A stretch of 64,000 bases of DNA, from contig NC_135565.1 of the NCBI RefSeq assembly GCF_964340395.1, positions 13,270,742-13,334,741 of the forward strand, in the 5' to 3' direction. The position numbers and the translations under genes are program-made. Position 1 is the first letter of the stretch. Each line of letters begins with the position of its first letter. Origin of the DNA: Glandiceps talaboti (Eukaryota; Hemichordata; Enteropneusta; Spengelidae). This document shows, in pieces, positions 22,501 to 33,900 of this stretch. The notes beneath the pieces are model-generated. The model was not told the origin of the DNA and searched no databases. It saw only the letters and a list, made by a program, of their open reading frames with translations.

Positions 22501-25467
22501 CTATCTGAGAGACATTCCTTACTGTTCACAAATATAGACATTTCTACTAGGCTACATCCATTTCGTAGGGTCTATGATCCATCTCAGACCGGTTGACCAC
22601 TAGTGGTCTGAGGGTCCATGTCGCCCTGCTTGCATACGGAGTAAGTCGCCTACAAAGAGACAGTTGCTTACCTGAAATGCTAGTAACTAAAGATTTAACG
22701 CATCTGTGTTCAAATATCAGCAATAAATTAAATCGACTATTTAGTAATTTTACCTCGCCTTGGCTACAAAAGTACTAGTCCCAGTCCGGAGGACCAGAAA
22801 TCCCGAAATCACAAGTTCAATCGTAATTTATGCCCAAGTGGACGCCTGATCAAATGTGGCGGAGTTTGTAAGGCGGGATTTTGAAATCAGTCGGAACTGG
22901 AAAAGTTCCGATTTCGACACTTTTTGTGATCGTACCAGCGACTACTATCGTCAAAAAGATGTAAAATGAGTACATATTCGACCGATTGCTAATATTTGAT
23001 AGCTTTATAAAAAAAATTATATGTAATTATTTTGTTATTGGTGCGAAAGTATTTTGTTTTCGCACTCGCTATAGGACGGTTACTTTTCGTAGGACGGTGT
23101 TGAGCGAAACGCGTGCACCGTCTGCAAGCAGCACTGTGAGCCATGGTACAACATCTGAGCACAGACAAGGAACACAGTTTCTTGTCTGTGATCTGAGGTA
23201 CAACTACTGACCATTATCGGATTGAGAGGTGTCAACGAGTTCCAGCAAGATGCTTAGTTTAGACAAACAAGTTTTATTTACACATAGCCCCAAAACGTAG
23301 GCTGGTGGCGTTATTCACCATATGGGTAGAGGTGTAAGAAGGTGCTAAAAGGTGTTACTTTTAGCATCAGCAGAATTGTAATGGCTACGTCATACATCAT
23401 TCTTAGAATAATTATCACAAAGGTCGATGGTTTGTATGTAACTAAAACCCACCAGGAGCCTCTCAGTAGTTTAACATCCCGTATGTTGTTAGCCAAGTTA
23501 TTGTCTTTGAACATAAAATATGGATTACCCTGGTCGCTCTACATCACGGCAACCCGTGTCTACGTCACTACGGTGTTTGAAATATACAGTATTAAAATGT
23601 TCCAAATCGCCGATATTTTTCCGATTTTTTATATTATTCCAAAATATTTTTTCTTTATTCAGTAGGAAAATAATCGTGACCTGGAGGGGGGTGTTTCACA
23701 CTCGTATTGAAACTCCTCGTAGTGACAAGGCCCCTTAGATCACTAATATATTCCCGGGCTGGATGAAGAAAAATATCGGCCGGGGGAGTAAATATTAAAT
23801 TGCTTAGCTTCTCGGTGATAGCATATATTCACGTCTGTTGTTTATATTGGACTTGCCTCGCGAGATTTAATATATGGACTACTATAATTTTAATACTAAT
23901 TATCTAAACGTTGTATCGTTTCATCCGCAAGAATTCAATTCCAGTAGTTCCAATTAATCAAACGCTTCACGGTTATCAGGAAATATATAGTAATCACGTT
24001 TATAATTGAATTTATGTATTTTTGACCTTATGCATCAATCGATACATCAAACGAATCCAGTGTGACGGGGTGGTGCCTCACAATAAATAATGTAAGAATT
24101 TAAATTACACTGCTTGTTGCCGACCTTGACTTGAGATATTGTCTAATGAATAAATTATTTGAGCATATATATATGAACAGATTATGGAAATTCTGTATGA
24201 ACAAAACGTGATATTAACCAGGTCCATGAAATTTATCTAATAGGACTTATATCATATGCCAGTAAACAAACAAAGCTACTGTGCATGAACACAATTTACT
24301 TGTTAGCAGCTTCGAAATCGTAGTCGACAGACTAGCCATACTGCGGCCATCGCTGGGAGGCCACCATTGGGCCACCATTGCTGTATTTATAGTCTATTAA
24401 TAATGGAACATAGTCTAGATATAGGCAGGACAAGTACATGTGTTGTATTGACATGTAAACAAGATGGGGGTCACACGTTGTATGCATCTACACACGCCAG
24501 TAATAGTTAGTACAAATAGTAATGACAAACCGATTTCAGACTTAAACAAACTGCAGACGACATTTGGCTTCAGGGTCAAGGACACACATTCTCCAAACAG
24601 GCAGAAAATACTACACGTGACAACCAAACCATTCCAGGTGTGTGTGCTGTTTTTTATAGTATGTGGGCTAGGTCAAAGTTCATATTAATCGTCCGCAACA
24701 GTGGCACGGTTGTAGGTGTTATTGTAATGACCCTCCTTCAGATATCAGTTATTACACGGGTCGATATGGCCAATAACAATTTATTTGCAGATAAATGGTG
24801 TGATTTCAAAGAAACCGTGTACAGATTGAGGCATTGTGAATGTAATTAACATACGCTTCTTAATCGTCAAAGAATTGGTGTTACAGGAGACCTAATCTAT
24901 TGACAATAGTTGACTGTGTTGCTGTTGTCGCCGTTAGTAGTGCTGCCAGGGAGAGGGGTGGCAGTGGTGCAGGTGGCATTTACTGCACACACGAGGTGTT
25001 TTGCTGTATAGAGGCCATTTCTCAGTTCCGAGTGCAAGTTAGTACAATAGCCTGGTGTGAACAAAGAAAGACTGAAAAAGAAAGCGATTTTGACTGTAGA
25101 CAAAAGACACATTTAGATTGGAGTAATTCAATTTGTACCAATTGTAGTCGGTTAATTATGGCCCCGTTATATTATACTGTCCCAAGGACAGTGGACGACC
25201 ATGCTTCTACGTAGTTATATAGTCTCTCTGTATTTTAACTAATTTTCAGTCGACTGACATTTCGTGTGCTTGCCTCTAATCTTTGTAACAACTGGTGAAA
25301 ACAAACTGACCCCGTTTAGGTATGGTCTGAATAGTATTAAAATCAGACCGGAAAATGACCCTCCATTGCAAACTTAAATAACAGGCCAGATCAAACTTAC
25401 CTTCGCCATATGCAGTACTGTGGCCTGACCCCAGTAAAACACACACCAGCGTCAACACCTGTAACAT
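13433..25467 (-). CDS. R2: SRCR-WSC-CUB-CCP transmembrane receptor with multi-tyrosine tail
   Basis: Nine exons on the minus strand: signal 25401-25467, SRCR 19180-19326 and 18786-18956, WSC 17886-18170, CUB 16324-16650, CCP 15817-16002, stalk 14968-15069, TM 14627-14705, tail 13433-14018. They total 1950 bases and encode 649 residues. All splice sites are GT-AG and phases agree throughout. It has the same architecture as R1 but is well diverged and has a different tail. The stalk is longer (34 codons, Ser/Thr-rich). Intron 1 is about 6 kb and full of fold-back repeats. It is probably a cell-surface recognition receptor; tail chemistry suggests a regulatory or inhibitory role, but that is inference. 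Confidence 0.85.
14627..14705 (-). CDS. R2 transmembrane exon
   Basis: A 79-base exon, phase 1 in and phase 2 out, encoding IIAGIAIAGVLVIILVICLT then VFICKR. The membrane segment is fully hydrophobic and followed by the polybasic start of the tail. The split codon AG|A restores arginine. Confidence 0.87.
14968..15069 (-). CDS. R2 stalk exon
   Basis: A 34-codon phase 1-1 exon rich in Ser, Thr and Asp (AASPTKTSSQLGNTDDS), suited to an extended, possibly O-glycosylated juxtamembrane stalk. About three times the length of the stalk exons in R1, R3 and R5. Confidence 0.75.
   Translation of the reverse strand, partial: VEDCTMLSRTQKLLVQPKQALNLEIRMTVFTSA
15817..16002 (-). CDS. R2 CCP (sushi) exon
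   Basis: A 62-codon sushi domain with the C...C...C...W...C framework, seen as CSLPSKI, SVSCDSGY and VVCTDKGGWNDTIPNC. Phase 1-1, with acceptor and donor both canonical. Confidence 0.88.
16324..16650 (-). CDS. R2 CUB exon
   Basis: A 109-codon CUB domain: [20 protein letters not shown] at the start, DCVW, and LIFHSDESDGIFEVNI at the end. Only three cysteines are present, so one of the two usual CUB disulphides cannot form. Confidence 0.9.
16699..16952. mobile_element. 254-base MITE in R2 WSC-CUB intron
   Basis: Bounded by TAATAGGGAACTTGCAA and its exact inverse TTGCAAGTTCCCTATTA. No coding sequence. Confidence 0.7.
17886..18170 (-). CDS. R2 WSC exon
   Basis: A 95-codon WSC domain with MTIQLCLSEC, NMTYAGL, CVCGRKG and FQACGGGRTIVAVY. 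The usual first cysteine (LGCY) is phenylalanine here (LGFY), and one later cysteine before the C-terminal pair is also missing, leaving six of eight. Confidence 0.88.
18786..19326 (-). CDS. R2 SRCR domain, two exons
   Basis: First half 19180-19326 (VRLVGGAIPQHGKAEVNV, WLSVCGDDTW, VFCRELG). Second half 18786-18956 (YPDAMFPSV, VACTGNELSILDC, RPRCN). Same split point as in R1 and R3. Confidence 0.88.
20141..20325. mobile_element. 185-base MITE in R2 intron 1
   Basis: Inverted repeat with arms of about 55-60 bases; ends AATCTGATTAAAAT and ATTTTAATCAGATT. The centre is short and unpaired. Confidence 0.65.
21105..21828. repeat. Two related repeat copies in R2 intron 1
   Basis: Copies near 21105-21240 and 21670-21828 share GTCTTGCTGCTAGA at the start, a GTCGTATTGTA core and a GAGGTCT end, and each is partly self-complementary. 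Function and family not recognised. Confidence 0.5.
25401..25467 (-). CDS. R2 signal-peptide exon
   Basis: The ATG at 25465-25467 opens MLQVLTLVCVLLGSGHSTAY then GEG, a standard signal peptide with a small-residue cleavage region. It ends phase 1 at a GTAAGT donor, matching the SRCR exon at 19326. Confidence 0.8.
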
Positions 25468-28400
25468 CTCATAAGTGATACGGTACTCCAGACGGCTTGA
25501 GTAGCTGTTACTACGTCAGGTTCACGCGTAAAATGTGACAACGTTAACGTCAGTGTCACTTCCCGGTTCAATGGTCACAGACACAGTAGGGTTGCTACAG
25601 TGAATACAACACAGGTGACAATTTACACATGAATACAGACCATCCTTGAACCGTATGCAGTGCGGGCAATTGTACCGATAGCGATTGTAAACAGGCTTTC
25701 AAATCAAAGGATGGGTCACGTGATATATATCAATTCCCGCCTCCATACCATAAGTAGTTAAATCCAAAGATATGTTGGAGTGACACTTCACAAGTCAACG
25801 ACTGATATAAGTGCTATAGATACGTCGGAGGAAGATTTATTCACCAATAGATTTACCCTGCTGCTGCTGGGTGACCACGTAGTTTAAGTACACTGTCTGC
25901 ACTAGATGTTCGCAGTACCTCAGACCACTTGAAAGTGGTTGTTTTAGGTAGAATTCAGAAATTTCGATAACAATGTAGTTGCAAGCGGGTTTTCATGGCC
26001 ATGTGTATCCTGCCTGAAATGGCGAGATTGTTGTTGACTATGGCAATTTTTATACTAAAAGTCGTTAGAGCACGAAGAGGTTTCACTGTCGTACCTATTG
26101 AAACGTGGCACCCTTGCCCAGCGGCAAAATACAACAGACATAAAAAACAACAATGCAATCCGTGACTTGAATATTTGTTTAAGTCAATACTCGGACTAGT
26201 GACACTATTCCTAAATCAAGCCACGCTAATCAAATAAAACAACAGAAATCAGATTTGTCTAGAAAATTCCAAAATTTACGTATCTCAATCTTTTCTCAAT
26301 AGTATGCGAAACAACCACCCATGGTTTTGTCTTCACCGTGTCTTATTTCGTTTCCCTTTTCAACCGTTTTCATAGTTGAGTGGTCTCTGGTTAATACAAA
26401 GGTGTTAGTTAGGGTCATACTATTCAAGCCGTTGTGTCTAAAATACCTTCCTGTTATTCAGTTTCTTGTCGTGACTGCAAAGAAATGATTTCTCCATGGA
26501 CCAGTGCAGTGAAAACACTTGCCAAATAACAATCATGTGACTGCATGACGTCATGTATTAGGTTTCGAACCATGAAAGCCGTGTATATTCAGCTAGCTTG
26601 TGTGTTAGAAGTGGAAACAGTGACGTCATATGGTGTTTGTAGAGTGAAAGGCTGCCATTGTGCTATAGAGGAGCTTTCATATGCAGAATAGAAATCTTGA
26701 ATTATAATTGTATTACCTAATTCACATTACTGACATTGTATCTGTGTTGGGACTTGACTAAACACATTAATAACATATTTGGCCACACACAAAAAGAATT
26801 GTTTCTGGTCAGGAGAGTTTGTCTAAAATGGTGCGACGACGCGATTTTTTTTTTGATTCTCAACAACCCTGTCACACAGTTACTGTTCTTTTTATTTGGT
26901 ACTCTAGAGCAGGTGTGTATGTGGGGCAGATGTTATTTGCTTGTTCATGGCTGGCTCTGTAGTTGTCTTCACTGAAGTACAGAGGGTGATTTTTGTGTTT
27001 GCTATAGATCTAGAAGAAAAAAGACTGACGCGGGGGAATTTTAAGTTATGCGCACTGACCAGAAACGATGCTCTCCTTTTTTGGCCTTTGTTACTGTTTT
27101 ATTCAGGACAGCGTCCAACCATCGTAATTTCAGATCGTTTTTCTCCATTATAAGCTTATTCATGTTAAGCTTACGCCAATTAATTAATTTGCTAACTTTT
27201 GAAAAAATATTGGTTGTATGTCATTGAAAATAACAACCAATCATCAACAATTGGAGTAGGCAGAGGACGGGCTCAAATTTCAGGGAAAATAAGTAAGTAG
27301 TTCTATGAGCAATAAAACCGAAAATGGGCAATACAAGTTTTATTTGGAACTTTTTTGTTAACAATGAAAATACAGCTGCATTTGTATATGTACTTAATAT
27401 TTAAAAAGCTGCTGGAACACTTAACTGTTTTTGTTAGGTATAATGGCTTACACATCATATACACTGAACAGTACGAAATCACCTGTGGGCAAATGTATTT
27501 GTGCACCTATACACATGATATGGTACAACAAGTCGATTCACTGACGCATTGGTTTTGGGGTCGGCTCCATAAAATCAGCGCCCCCAACGCGATCATGATT
27601 TCAACCTGTTAATGTAAATACTTATAGATAAAACTACTTGTAATTAACATATACAATGTCTAATAAGTTATTGTTAGAATTTCAATGGTTTTCTGACCAA
27701 AAATTATATACTTCAGTTACAGCTATTGTCGCTTTTAAGTGGCCATATGGATGAGGAGTGGGTATTTATTTTGGATTTTCAATTTATATAACAATTTTAC
27801 CATGGATTCCTACTTGAAAAATCAATGTAAAACGATGTACGCCAAGTCCTTGTTTGTAACTCCATGCATTGCAAAAGATTAATAAATGTGTAAACCCTTT
27901 GTTGTTTTACAAACTTTTTACACCTTTTTTGCAATGAATTGTGTTACAAACAAGGACTTGAGATACGTTGATTCATATTGATTTTTTCAAGTAGGAAGCC
28001 ATGATAAAATTGTTTTATAATTTACAATACAAATCCAAAATAAATACCCATTCCTCATCCACATGGCCATTATAATAATGAAATAAATCTCATTTTACAT
28101 TATCCCTCAACGTGGTTGAATTGTGTTGAATATTCAACTTTGTCATTTTATACATTAAGTTAATTTCATTCACTGAGACGAACTCAAGGAAACGTCTACG
28201 TCAAGTTTTATATCGTTACGTAACAATAAAATTTGTGGTCAAAACAACCTTTCGTCAACTATATTTTTTGAAAGGTTATATGTCAAATTATATAATAAAA
28301 TTCAGAAGACACGTCATAAATACAACAGAATTTGTCATTTCCATAACTTAATTAATTAATCATTTAAACATATATGTTTTCTTTGGACAAGGTTAGCATA

Positions 28401-28693
28401 TATTAATTCCAGTATCAGCTTATACCTTATGTAGTAATATCTATGAGTATATATCGTACAAGATATGTAATTTACGGGTAGGGATACAAAACTATTACGT
28501 CAGCAACTTTTCATTGTTTATTTGTCACTCGTCAAGGTATCATTGTTTTAGTACTTCTGTTTTAGCACGTATATGTAAATATGTTTAGTGAAGCGAGATT
28601 AATATTTCTGGGTATATATATATCGAGTCTTGGAATGCTATAATTTGAGAGTGATGTCATATTCTCAATTGATGTTTTTGTACTCATCAGTTG
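25468..28693. other. R2-R3 intergenic region
   Basis: Contains the fold-back element at 27741-28070 and another TCAGACCAC-type palindrome near 25919. Short frames around 26736-27153 look like chance. A reverse AATAAA at 28517-28522 could end the R3 transcript. Confidence 0.55.
27741..28070. mobile_element. Fold-back element between R2 and R3
   Basis: Long arms, GGCCATATGGATGAGGAGTG on the left and the near-inverse on the right ending ATCCACATGGCC, separated by a short loop near 27900. About 330 bases in all. Confidence 0.7.
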
Positions 28694-30959
28694 TTAGATT
28701 TGATAGATACTTTCATCGTCATTGTCACGAGGCACATCCAACTCCGCGTATTCCACATCGGGTTCGTCATCGTTTTTGTCTGCAGATTCATACAGGACAT
28801 TGTCCGTCATGACGTCACTCTCACCACCATATTTGGTAGTGTTATTTAAATTGTCACCTATGTCTGAATACTCAACATCGTTGATGACGTCATCGGTAGA
28901 TTCGTACAAGACATTGTCTACCATGGCGTCATTTTCATGTTCATTTTTGGCAGTATCTTTTTTCGGTTCATCTAGGTCTGAATATTCAACCGTGGACATG
29001 ACGTCATCCGTTGACTCATAAAGTATGTTGTCGGTCATTTTGTCAGTATTTTTGGCATTTTCCTCTTTAGGAACATCTATTTCAGCATAGCCAGAACTCT
29101 TCCTGGCGTCATCGTTTTCAACCGTGGACATGACGTCATCCGTTGACTCGTAAAGTATGTTGTCGGTCATTTTGTCAGTATTTTTGGCATTTTGGTCTTT
29201 AGGAACATCTATTTCAGCATAGCCAGAACTCTTCCTGGCGTCATCGTTGGTATTATAGCTCGCTTTCCGAACCATACCTCTCTCCTTCGTTTCCATAACA
29301 GCATATTTGTTTTCTCCTTGGTCAGTTTTACCCGCACTCTTTTGCAGAAGATCTCTATCTAAAATGTCTCCGTCCGCAAGATCGGCAGATTCATAGAGTA
29401 CATTGTCCGTCATGTCGTCACCCTGATCATCGTTCTTTTCAGTTTCGACATCGTTCTTCTTACCATCATTAATGTCTGAATATTCAACACCGAGAATGAC
29501 GTCATCGGTAGACTCGTAAAGCACATTGTCAGTCATGACGTCATCCTTCTCGCAATGTTCTGTGGTGTCGGTTCCATTACCATCTATGTCAGAATACTCA
29601 ACATTGTAAATGACGTCATTGGTCGACTCGTAAGCAGCATTCTCAACCATAACGTCTTCTGTTTCTACCAAACAAGGGGCACTTTTTCCCATGTCACCTT
29701 CTCCAAAACAATCTTTCTTTTCACTGGTAGATTTTGCAGTTTTCCGGTCGGTGATTGTCTTCTCGTCATCGATGTCTGTATATATAGTGTCTTCAGGGTC
29801 AGTAGTATCGTCTAAAACGTAGTCTCCGTTTTGTTGCTTTTTGTCGCAAAGTTCACCGTGTCCATTTGCAACAGTTTCTCCTGTCGCGAAACCGTCATAA
29901 AGTACGTTACCAGTTGAGTCTGCACCAAGGTCATCATTAACGGTAGAATATACATCTTCCTGAACATCGTCCTCGCGAAAACTCTGGATGACATCGCCAA
30001 CACTCACCCCTTTGGTCTCATTTTTATTCCCAATCATCTGCGTTCTTAACAAATCCTTACCTTCAACACGAACGGGTGACAATTTGGAGTCGGTGTATTT
30101 TTGCTTTGGTAAATTTGACACTTTGGTGACAGCACCATTCTTAGCGCTCTTATACGAAGAATCATCAATCGTTGGTATGTTTTCATCGACATGTGCATCT
30201 CTTCTGTCATATGTATTACCAACTTCAGGTTTGTCAGTTCTCTTATTCTGTTGTCTTGGATACGGAGCATCGTTCTTGTCTTTGTTCGATGTCAACGAAA
30301 CATCAGTGTGATTTTTATTGTTTGTATGTGAGCATTCAAGACTCTTGTTTCCTGTGCTTTCTGAATGATCGGCATCCTTTGATTTAGCCTCAACTTCGCC
30401 CTCTTTGTTGAGTTTTTGTCTGACGACAGCTTTGATGTCTTGAACTACTTTGAACATATTCCGCCCCGGATCTATGTTCATATACACATCCATGGAGTGA
30501 GAGTCGTCTTTCTGTGTGTCTGTCTGGGTGGACGTCTTGTCTGTTTGGGTGCTCATCTTTTCTGCCTGGGTGCTCGTCTTGCCTGTCTGGCTGGCTGTCT
30601 TGTCTGTCTTGGCTGTCGTTTTGTCCTTCTGGGTGGCAGTCTTGTCTGACTGGTTGCTCGTCTTGTCTGTCTGGGTGCTCGTCTTGTCAACAATTGGTTC
30701 AATGTCAAGAGCAGTCTGTTCAACTTTGCTTTCTGTAGATTTAGGGTCCAATCTTTTTTGTGTCTCCGTCGTGTTTTTGTTGCCATTCGAGGGGTGTACT
30801 TTTGGTTTGTTGACAGTTGTATACATATTACGTATGTCTTCACTTTCCTGTATATCTACGCTGACAACTTTGTTCTCTCCTTGTTCATCTACGTCAGGAC
30901 TCCTGTTCAGAAGATTTAAGGTATCATGTTTCTTCGTCGCAGCTTTAGACTTCCTGGAC
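28694..30959 (-). CDS. R3 tail exon: ITIM array and YES-motif repeats
   Basis: A single 2266-base exon ending in TAA. After the basic start ([10 protein letters not shown]) comes a Thr/Lys/Gln-rich heptad repeat of DKTSTQT type, about eight units near tail residues 80-140. A charged low-complexity part follows. The C-terminal half repeats [11 protein letters not shown] or [11 protein letters not shown] (seven YEST/YESA sites) alternating with VEYSDI, VEYSDL, VEYAEL or SGYAEI. Seven of these sites meet the ITIM consensus and TIYTDI meets the ITSM consensus TxYxxI. A 132-base in-frame direct duplication lies at 28987-29250. The protein is very acidic and probably disordered. Confidence 0.92.
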
Positions 30960-33900
30960 CTAAAACAATAAATGTGATGACCATACACATTTATAACAAA
31001 TGATACATTTATTGATATTTTTACTTAAGTAAATAGTAAACCTGAGAACTCGAACTGAGATCACAATAATGTACCACAACATAAATGAATAATTCACTGT
31101 ACGGCTTAACACAATTAATATTCCCAGAATAAATTGTCAGATCTCTCTGCAATTCTGTCATATCATTGCCAGATCCAATTAATTAAGACACCGCAAGTGA
31201 TTTGTTGGAGTCATGTCTGTTTTCTAAATAAAAAAAATGGAAGATCAGAACTTGTGAACCACTTTATGGCTAGATGATCTGTTTCGTCAGTTGGTAATAA
31301 TATTTATTAATGTTAACTTATATATGGTATTTGTTTTTGAAAAACATAACAACTATTTATTTATCCCTATAAAAATTGGTTGGCTCCGATTACCCGACCC
31401 CACCTAGTTTTTCACTGCCGATCCTAAACTTTTTTTACGTATTCGAGAAAAAAATAATAAAATCACGAAAATTGTGAAGTTGTTTTACATATGGTGTCTG
31501 TGTTATTGGTTTCTTCCTATTATATGTACAGCCATTACAGATTGGAAGAACAGTTTTATATTGCCTTATTAAGTTTAATGTCCGTTTCCGCATCCACTAT
31601 TTCTCGCGAGACTGCACAATTTTAATATGTTTTTCTCGAATACGGAAAAACAATGTTTAGGGTCGGCAGTGAAAAACTAGGTGGGGTTGGGTAACCGGAA
31701 CCAAACAATTGTCTAGGCCTTAGTACTTACCGTCGGCATAGAAATATCAAAACAATCACTACCACAATGATTATGACGATTGTTCCAACAGCTCCACCAA
31801 TAACAGCTCCTGTACCTGGTTAAAATTAGAATAGTTTTATTTCAAAATAGAAAAGAATATATAATGATTTCTCACTGAAGGTATAAAGGCGTGTCTGCAT
31901 AATAGTACCTGTATCGTCAATGTTTTACGCCTTTCAACAACTTCGAAGTTAACCTTAAATTGTGTGACAGATGCACCCTTGCTGAAAAAGACAGTCAGCA
32001 TTGATAGTATACAAGGAACTCTGTCATTGGTCAGTTTGGTGTTGGATAATGATATGTGTAACCATTTGTCAGCGATCTAAGATACAGGAGTTCAGGTGAC
32101 TTTTCCTCGAGGCAGTTGACGGACGGATAGATGTCGCATACATTCATATGTGCTTTAATTATTCAATGAACAGTCATATCATTCAATAGTAGCACACTAT
32201 ATCAAACCACTCAATCGGATACAGAGAAGTCAAGCACGAAATGAAAGACTTAAGTGTCCTAACCTGTCAAAGCCGATAAATTTCCCAATCAACCGTGAAA
32301 GCCCACATTGAAAATTAATCTCTCGTGACTTAATAAATTGCCAATTTTCTAAATATAGACATATTGTGGCATTACGATATTATTCTTGGGATTTGTTCTT
32401 CATTCGGCCGAGAAAAATACGAGTTACACTTGGGTCTTTTCACTACAAATCGAAGACAAGCCGTGGTAACACTAGTATGTCACCAGGATTTTCTGTTCAA
32501 GAAAAATATCAATACATATACCAGCGCAAACTAAATTTTTGGGGGAGAGGGGGGGGGGAGAGGCTGTAAATGCTTTCCGAACGTTTTGACGTGATCATAT
32601 TTCGAGTACCCCAGAACCAATGACGTAGATACTCGTTTTCATGACGTATACCGACTAGGGTATAAATCCCGTATCTCCTATTCGACAACGTGCAACATGG
32701 TTAGCACATTGCATTATGGTATTACCTTCGGTTTTCATAGATAGACACAAACTAAAACTATTGTGTGCTATATGTTGATACAACAGTGAATAAGCTATTG
32801 AATGGACATTGCTTTAATTATACTCTCAATAGGTACGTAGGCGTCACTGAAAACTAGTTTATTTGGAGTTACATGCTGAACATGCAGTGCTGTTTTGGGA
32901 CGTCAAATGTTTACACTATGTTGATCACAAGGTGATTAGAATTGCACAAACAACAGAGGAACCACTGGCAACAACTTGTGTAATCACAGATAAGTAACAC
33001 TTATTCTTCCACTGATCTTGGTGTTACTTATCTGTGATCTTAGTAAACCAAAGGCTGGATTACAGTATCATAAGTAATGTGACCTACATAATTTTGAGGA
33101 AATGTATGTCAATTCATCCATTACTGTTGTTATTCCTTCCCTCCGTAGATACAAATTTCTTTTTAACAAACTATGTACACTCACCGTTTGAAGCTGAACT
33201 TGCCATAGCCATACCATCATCTACAAAATGAAAAAAAAAGGCGAGCTATAATTGTACATTTGATACTAAGACGACCAGGGTGGCGACATCTAAAAAGTTC
33301 ACTAGAAATCAATTCAGGTGTTATTTTTTCGTACAATATGGCCTCGAAATAGAGCTTTTAGAAATGTTATCACGGGAAATATAGTTCTTAACTGTCTTAA
33401 ATATTTGGGTCTAACGTGACATTTTTATTCATGTTTTAAAATCAAATCTATATCTTGCAAAATCAAACGATACTTTATAGCTAAGAGGGCGTTGATGTTC
33501 ATCTTTAAATAGGAACCTACCATTTTTATAACAAGATGGCTTCTTTGTCCAGAGACCGTCTTCTTGACATGTGATGATGCCATCGTTGTCGTTAAGGTAA
33601 CCATCGTGGCATACGTATTTTACTTGATTTCTGTAAGTAAACGAATGCCCCTCTCTGTCCGCATTGTCTGTGTTGCCGGGATCACCACAATCAATCACTA
33701 TAACAATGACGAGAATGATAGATGAAATCATGCCCAAACGACTACTGACAATTGGATATGATAATACCTTGAAAATAGATCGTATGCTAATATATGTGGC
33801 CAAAATAATAAGCATGGAAAAAACATGACAACGCTTAATATGATAGTGTGTAACAGGTGTTGATCATGTCAAAGAGTTTGTTCTTTCATCTCTCCGCAGA

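Larger units (their letters stand above)
19327..25400. other. R2 intron 1
   Basis: A 6-kb intron holding a MITE, two related hairpin repeats, a (GTT)n/(GGT)n run at 19528-19590, and short palindromes based on TCAGACCAC and GTGGTCTGA (near 21960 and 22583). No further SRCR, WSC, CUB or CCP exon was seen. Confidence 0.6.

Noticed and set aside
30416-30971. Cys/Leu/Val-rich plus-strand frames opposite the R3 tail
   Set aside because: Antisense of the DKTSTQT heptad repeat; period and composition follow from the real tail.
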